Positions 4,407 through 7,163 of a stretch of DNA of 7,163 bases are shown piece by piece. A program made the translations under genes and the position numbers. The DNA lies in contig PWQB01000356.1 in the NCBI GenBank assembly GCA_003556955.1, positions 1 through 7,163 on the forward strand, given 5' to 3'. Under the pieces are notes generated by a model, which saw only the letters and a program-made list of their open reading frames with translations, did no database searches and was not told the origin of the DNA. Numbering within the stretch: position 1 is the stretch's first letter; each line of letters opens with the position of its first letter. The DNA comes from Nostocaceae cyanobacterium CSSed10_463m (GTDB taxonomy: Bacteria; Cyanobacteriota; Cyanobacteriia; Cyanobacteriales; Nostocaceae).

Positions 4407-6488
4407 GTGCTAACACAGCATAGAGAAAGAAGCCCAGAATATCTTCCTCCTCCTATCGTTATGCATACCCCAGAACGCGCTACCTACCAGATGGAAGCTC
4501 AAGTTGCAGCGCCCTCTCCAAGTTTTCCAGATCAACCGCAACGGCAACAAGCCCCAGGAGACTTAGAAATGAGCCAGCACCAACAAGCAGCTTTACAAAT
4601 AGCATTAGCTTCCAGTGGTCTAGGTTGGTGGAATTGGAATTTAGTTACCAATCAAACCTATTATGACCCTCAGTGGAAGCGAATTTTAGGGTATGAAGTC
4701 GACGAAATTACCAACCACTATCAATCCTTTGTGGAACTCGTACATCCAGAAGATTTGTTAAAAGTTCAACAAGTATTGCAACAGTATCTAGAAGGATACA
4801 CACCTAACTTTGAAATTGAACTGAGAATGTTAGCTAAATCCGGCGAGTGGAAGTGGATTTTGTCTGGTGGTCGAGTATTTGAGTGGGATACATTCGGCAA
4901 ACCAGTATGGATGACAGGAACCCACAGAGAGATTACCCAAGAAAAATTATTACAGGAACGTTGGCAACAGTCCCAAAAGCAGGAACAGGTTTTAAACAAT
5001 GTTCGACAACACATAAATTCCTGTTCTCAAACGGAGACTTTACTGCCAAATTTATTACAAGAAATTCGACAGTTTTTGGACATTGACCAGGGATTAATTT
5101 ACCGTCTTCAACCTAACGGTAGAGGTGAAGTAGTATTTGAAGTCGTTGCTACAGCTTTCCCATCCTTAAAAGATACAGATATTCAAGTTTCCATAACTCA
5201 AAGGGATGTAGCCCCAAAGCAATCAAACATCACAGAAGAAACTCACACAGTTCCTAATTTTATTAGTCAAATTAACTTACTGAATCAAGTTGAATTTCCC
5301 AGTAATTTAGTAGTTCCTATTTTATTAAAATCCCAAGATGATCCAAATCCAGCATCTTCACAAAAAATATTATGGGGACTGTTAATTGTTTATGACCATA
5401 ATCATAACCATCCGTGGCAGAAATGTGAAATAGATACCCTCAAAAAAATTAGTCAAGAAATTGCAACATTTATTCAGTATAATCAACTTCAGGAAAAAGT
5501 TAAAGATGAAATTACTAAACATGAGTTAGCAGCAGCAAAATTAAAAGAAAAATCAGCACAACTGCAAATTACCCAAGCTCAATTATTACAGAATTATCAA
5601 ATGGCTAATCTCGGTCAAATCGTAGTAGATATGACCAACGAAATTTATCACCCCATTAACTTTATTTATAGTAATCTTCACACCACGAGTCAATATGCTG
5701 AAGACCTGATTAAACTAATTGAACTGTATCAATATTATTATCCCAATCCGCAGCCAGAGATTACCTCATATTTGCAACAATTTGACTTAAATCGGATTCA
5801 AACAGACTTTTTTAAATTTCTCTGGTCAATGCAATCTGGCTCTGAACGCATTCAAGAGATCATTTCTGCCTTGCGGAATTTCTCTAACATTGATGTAGAT
5901 AAAATGCAAAAATCAAACTTGCATGACGGAATAGATAGTGTGATCAGAATCTTACAGCATCGCCTCAAAAATAATTCAGATCGACCAGCAATAGAAGTCA
6001 TTAAAAATTTTGGAGAATTACCTTTAATTGATTGTTATCCTGGAGAGTTAAATCAGGTATTTATGAATATTTTAAATAATGCCATTGATGCTTTAGAAGA
6101 AAGAATGAAACAAGACTTTTCCCTAATTCCCCAGATTTGTATTCGCACAGAAGTGGTCAGCAGTCATTTATCATTAGTCACTAATAATGAACCCCACAGA
6201 TTGGATAAACAACTTGGCAAGAAGCAAAAAGTTGTGATTCACATTTATGACAATGGTAAAGGAATACTACCTCATATTAAAAGGCGGATATTTGAACCTT
6301 TCTTTACTACTAAACCAATGGGTAAAGGTAAGGGATTAGGATTGGCAATTAGTCAACAAATCATTGTGGAAAAACATCGGGGTAAACTGAGATGTAACTC
6401 CCAATTAGGTCAAGGTACAGAATTTGTGATAGAAATAAATACAACAGCCAGACACTATTCTGATATCAGAAAACACGCTACTTTTTAG
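4407..6488 (+). CDS. PAS-GAF sensor histidine kinase with a degenerate H-box
   Basis: A soluble two-component-type sensor, 693 residues from GTG 4407. Order: a Pro/Gln-rich N-terminus (1-56); a PAS_3-type fold (about 61-178, WWNWNLVTNQTYYDPQWKRILGY through TGTHREITQEK); a short coiled coil; a GAF domain (about 203-358) without an evident bilin-binding Cys; a second coiled coil (359-398); a HisKA-like dimerisation region (399-525); and an HATPase domain. The ATP-binding boxes are intact: N-box NQVFMNILNNAIDAL (549-563), G1 DNGKGI (615-620), F-box FEPFFTTKP (629-637), G2 GKGLGLAIS (641-649) and GQGTEF (668-673). The H-box reads NEIYHP at 411-416, where homologues have HEINNP, so the phospho-acceptor His is Asn411. 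No receiver domain is attached. The start is doubtful: GTG 4407 and ATG 4461 lack ribosome sites, while in-frame ATG 4569 (Met55) has AGGAG 8 bases upstream and would still include the whole PAS domain. No cognate response regulator is visible. Confidence 0.9.
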   Translation: MLTQHRERSPEYLPPPIVMHTPERATYQMEAQVAAPSPSFPDQPQRQQAPGDLEMSQHQQAALQIALASSGLGWWNWNLVTNQTYYDPQWKRILGYEVDEITNHYQSFVELVHPEDLLKVQQVLQQYLEGYTPNFEIELRMLAKSGEWKWILSGGRVFEWDTFGKPVWMTGTHREITQEKLLQERWQQSQKQEQVLNNVRQHINSCSQTETLLPNLLQEIRQFLDIDQGLIYRLQPNGRGEVVFEVVATAFPSLKDTDIQVSITQRDVAPKQSNITEETHTVPNFISQINLLNQVEFPSNLVVPILLKSQDDPNPASSQKILWGLLIVYDHNHNHPWQKCEIDTLKKISQEIATFIQYNQLQEKVKDEITKHELAAAKLKEKSAQLQITQAQLLQNYQMANLGQIVVDMTNEIYHPINFIYSNLHTTSQYAEDLIKLIELYQYYYPNPQPEITSYLQQFDLNRIQTDFFKFLWSMQSGSERIQEIISALRNFSNIDVDKMQKSNLHDGIDSVIRILQHRLKNNSDRPAIEVIKNFGELPLIDCYPGELNQVFMNILNNAIDALEERMKQDFSLIPQICIRTEVVSSHLSLVTNNEPHRLDKQLGKKQKVVIHIYDNGKGILPHIKRRIFEPFFTTKPMGKGKGLGLAISQQIIVEKHRGKLRCNSQLGQGTEFVIEINTTARHYSDIRKHATF
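4556..4560 (+). promoter_or_regulatory. Candidate ribosome binding site for an internal start of the sensor kinase
   Basis: AGGAG lies 8 bases before the in-frame ATG at 4569 (Met55), immediately ahead of the PAS domain. It is a much better site than anything before GTG 4407 or ATG 4461, and would give a 639-residue kinase. The bases also encode a plausible Pro-Gly-Asp stretch in the longer reading, so this is suggestive only. Confidence 0.4.
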
Positions 6489-6506
6489 GTGAAAAATTAA
6501 CATCGC

Positions 6507-6528
6507 CGCTTGTGAAAAATCACAAGTG
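6507..6528. terminator. Hairpin just after the kinase gene; weak terminator or Crp-like site
   Basis: CTTGTGA (6509-6515) and TCACAAG (6520-6526) pair perfectly around an AAAA loop; a G-T wobble and a C-G pair extend the stem to 6507-6528. It begins 19 bases after the kinase stop, which fits a terminator, but no T-run follows. The core TGTGA-N4-TCACA has Crp-type half-sites, with the 4-base spacing of Fnr sites rather than the 6 bases usual for Crp. Confidence 0.4.
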
Positions 6529-6806
6529 AAATCCTTGCTGGAAATTGGTTTGAGAATTTTATCATTTCCTCAGCGCTCTAGTAGTTGCTATATTTGCAAC
6601 CAAGCAACGGTTAAACTCTGCGTTTTTACCGATGGGTAGTTAGGCTAAAAATCCTCGCTCCTTTGCAGTGTGCGGGAAAAGCCGCCCCCAAAATCTCAAT
6701 TCTTTAGTTTATCTAAAATCATATTTAAGTTATCAAAATACCTTTCTAAGATAGAGGCAGCAACTCAAGGTTGTGCTTAATCAACCTGACCCGTGAGCAA
6801 ACAGCT

Positions 6807-6812
6807 AGGAAG
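6807..6812 (+). promoter_or_regulatory. Ribosome binding site of fbp
   Basis: AGGAAG lies 8 bases before ATG 6821, a good Shine-Dalgarno at normal spacing. With the expected class I FBPase N-terminal sequence following, it fixes the start of the gene. Confidence 0.75.
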
Positions 6813-6820
6813 TAGTAAAA

Positions 6821-7163
6821 ATGACTCAAGCGCCAGAATCTCTAGATTTGTCGATCAATAATGCCGCCGACAAAAACCTAGATCGTGATTGTACAACGTT
6901 ATCGCGTCACGTACTCCAGCAGATGCAAAGTTTTTCAGCAAATGCACAGGATTTGAGTGCGCTGATGAATCGCATCGCTTTGGCAGGTAAATTGGTGGCT
7001 CGTCGCCTTAGCCGTGCTGGTTTAATGGAAGGTGTGCTGGGATTTTCTGGAGATGTGAATGTCCAAGGCGAATCTGTCAAAAAGATGGACGTTTATGCCA
7101 ATGATGTATTTATCTCCGTGTTTAAGCAAAGCGGCTTAGTCTGTCGCCTAGCTTCCGAGGAAA
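6821..7163 (+). CDS. fbp: Fructose-1,6-bisphosphatase class I, N-terminal part (3' truncated by window edge)
   Basis: Hydrolyses fructose 1,6-bisphosphate to fructose 6-phosphate in the Calvin cycle and gluconeogenesis; cytosolic and Mg-dependent. The first 114 residues are visible and the frame runs off the right edge; full-length cyanobacterial enzymes are about 350 residues. Recognisable parts are [10 protein letters not shown] (23-32), the helix [17 protein letters not shown] (51-67), the class I motif [14 protein letters not shown] (82-95) and LASEE (110-114), whose acidic pair belongs to the metal-binding active site. The sequence is very close to Nostoc FBPase as I remember it. In known Nostoc genomes fbp is followed by tal, zwf and opcA, which serve the oxidative pentose phosphate pathway in the dark and in heterocysts; that would lie to the right of this window. 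Start chosen from ATG plus AGGAAG. Confidence 0.95.
   Translation, partial: MTQAPESLDLSINNAADKNLDRDCTTLSRHVLQQMQSFSANAQDLSALMNRIALAGKLVARRLSRAGLMEGVLGFSGDVNVQGESVKKMDVYANDVFISVFKQSGLVCRLASEE

Larger units (their letters stand above)
6489..6820. other. Intergenic region: kinase 3' end and fbp promoter/leader
   Basis: This 332-base gap must hold the end of the kinase transcript and the control region of fbp. Visible inverted repeats: 6507-6528 (listed separately); GTTGC/GCAAC at 6584-6588 and 6596-6600; CGGTTAAA against TTTTTACCG at 6608-6615 and 6623-6631 with one mismatch; and AGGTTG/CAACCT at 6768-6773 and 6782-6787, about 20 bases before the fbp ribosome site. A weak sigma70-like pair is TTAAGT (6725-6730) with TAAGAT (6747-6752). 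I found no NtcA-type GTA-N8-TAC site and no credible ORF. Confidence 0.5.

Noticed and set aside
4766..5086. Two open frames overlapping the PAS/GAF part of the kinase (4766-5014 minus, 4883-5086 plus)
   Set aside because: The kinase frame gives clear PAS and GAF sequence here; the alternatives look random.
5013..5480. Bilin-binding (phytochrome or cyanobacteriochrome) GAF domain
   Set aside because: The GAF segment has no Cys in the expected chromophore-binding context and lacks the usual flanking motifs, so a light-sensing role is not supported.
6489..6820. NtcA-binding site upstream of fbp
   Set aside because: I looked for GTA-N8-TAC on the plus strand (the motif is its own reverse complement) and found none.

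Overview
The window looks like chromosomal DNA from a filamentous, heterocyst-forming type of cyanobacterium (Nostoc/Anabaena-like). Four things point there: HIP1 octamers (GCGATCGC at 2025, 2390, 2718 and 4307); a degenerate heptanucleotide tandem repeat at 728-797; the protein families present (cyanobacterial M61 peptidase, AAA_35-type ATPase, PAS-GAF histidine kinase); and a class I fructose-1,6-bisphosphatase start that closely matches Nostoc sequences as I remember them. No database search was possible, so family calls rest on motifs and recall.

Layout. 2-355 (+): C-terminal part of a Crp/Fnr-family regulator, cut by the left edge. 356-798: no convincing gene; one weak Cys-rich TTG-start ORF, then heptad repeats running up to the next start codon. 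799-2589 (+): M61 (glycyl aminopeptidase-like) metallopeptidase with a PDZ domain. 2590-2633: short convergent junction with a 9-bp hairpin. 2634-3989 (-): AAA_35-type P-loop ATPase with an N-terminal helix-turn-helix-like domain. It may be preceded by a 10-codon leader ORF whose stop overlaps its start (ATGA). 3990-4406: AT-rich divergent intergenic region with palindromes and an inverted repeat. 4407-6488 (+): PAS-GAF sensor kinase with an intact ATP-binding domain, but with Asn where the phospho-accepting His should be. 6489-6820: intergenic/leader region with several hairpins. 6821-7163 (+): start of fbp, cut by the right edge.

There is no obvious single pathway. fbp (Calvin cycle/gluconeogenesis) heads an fbp-tal-zwf-opcA cluster in known Nostoc genomes; that part is outside this window. 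The other genes are regulatory or proteolytic and appear to be separate transcription units: the M61 gene converges on the ATPase gene, and the ATPase gene diverges from the kinase gene. I see no CRISPR array, tRNA, rRNA, transposase or phage gene. The most notable observations are the His-to-Asn change in the kinase H-box and the putative coupled leader peptide ahead of the ATPase gene. Two genes also have internal in-frame ATGs with much better ribosome binding sites than their longest-ORF starts.
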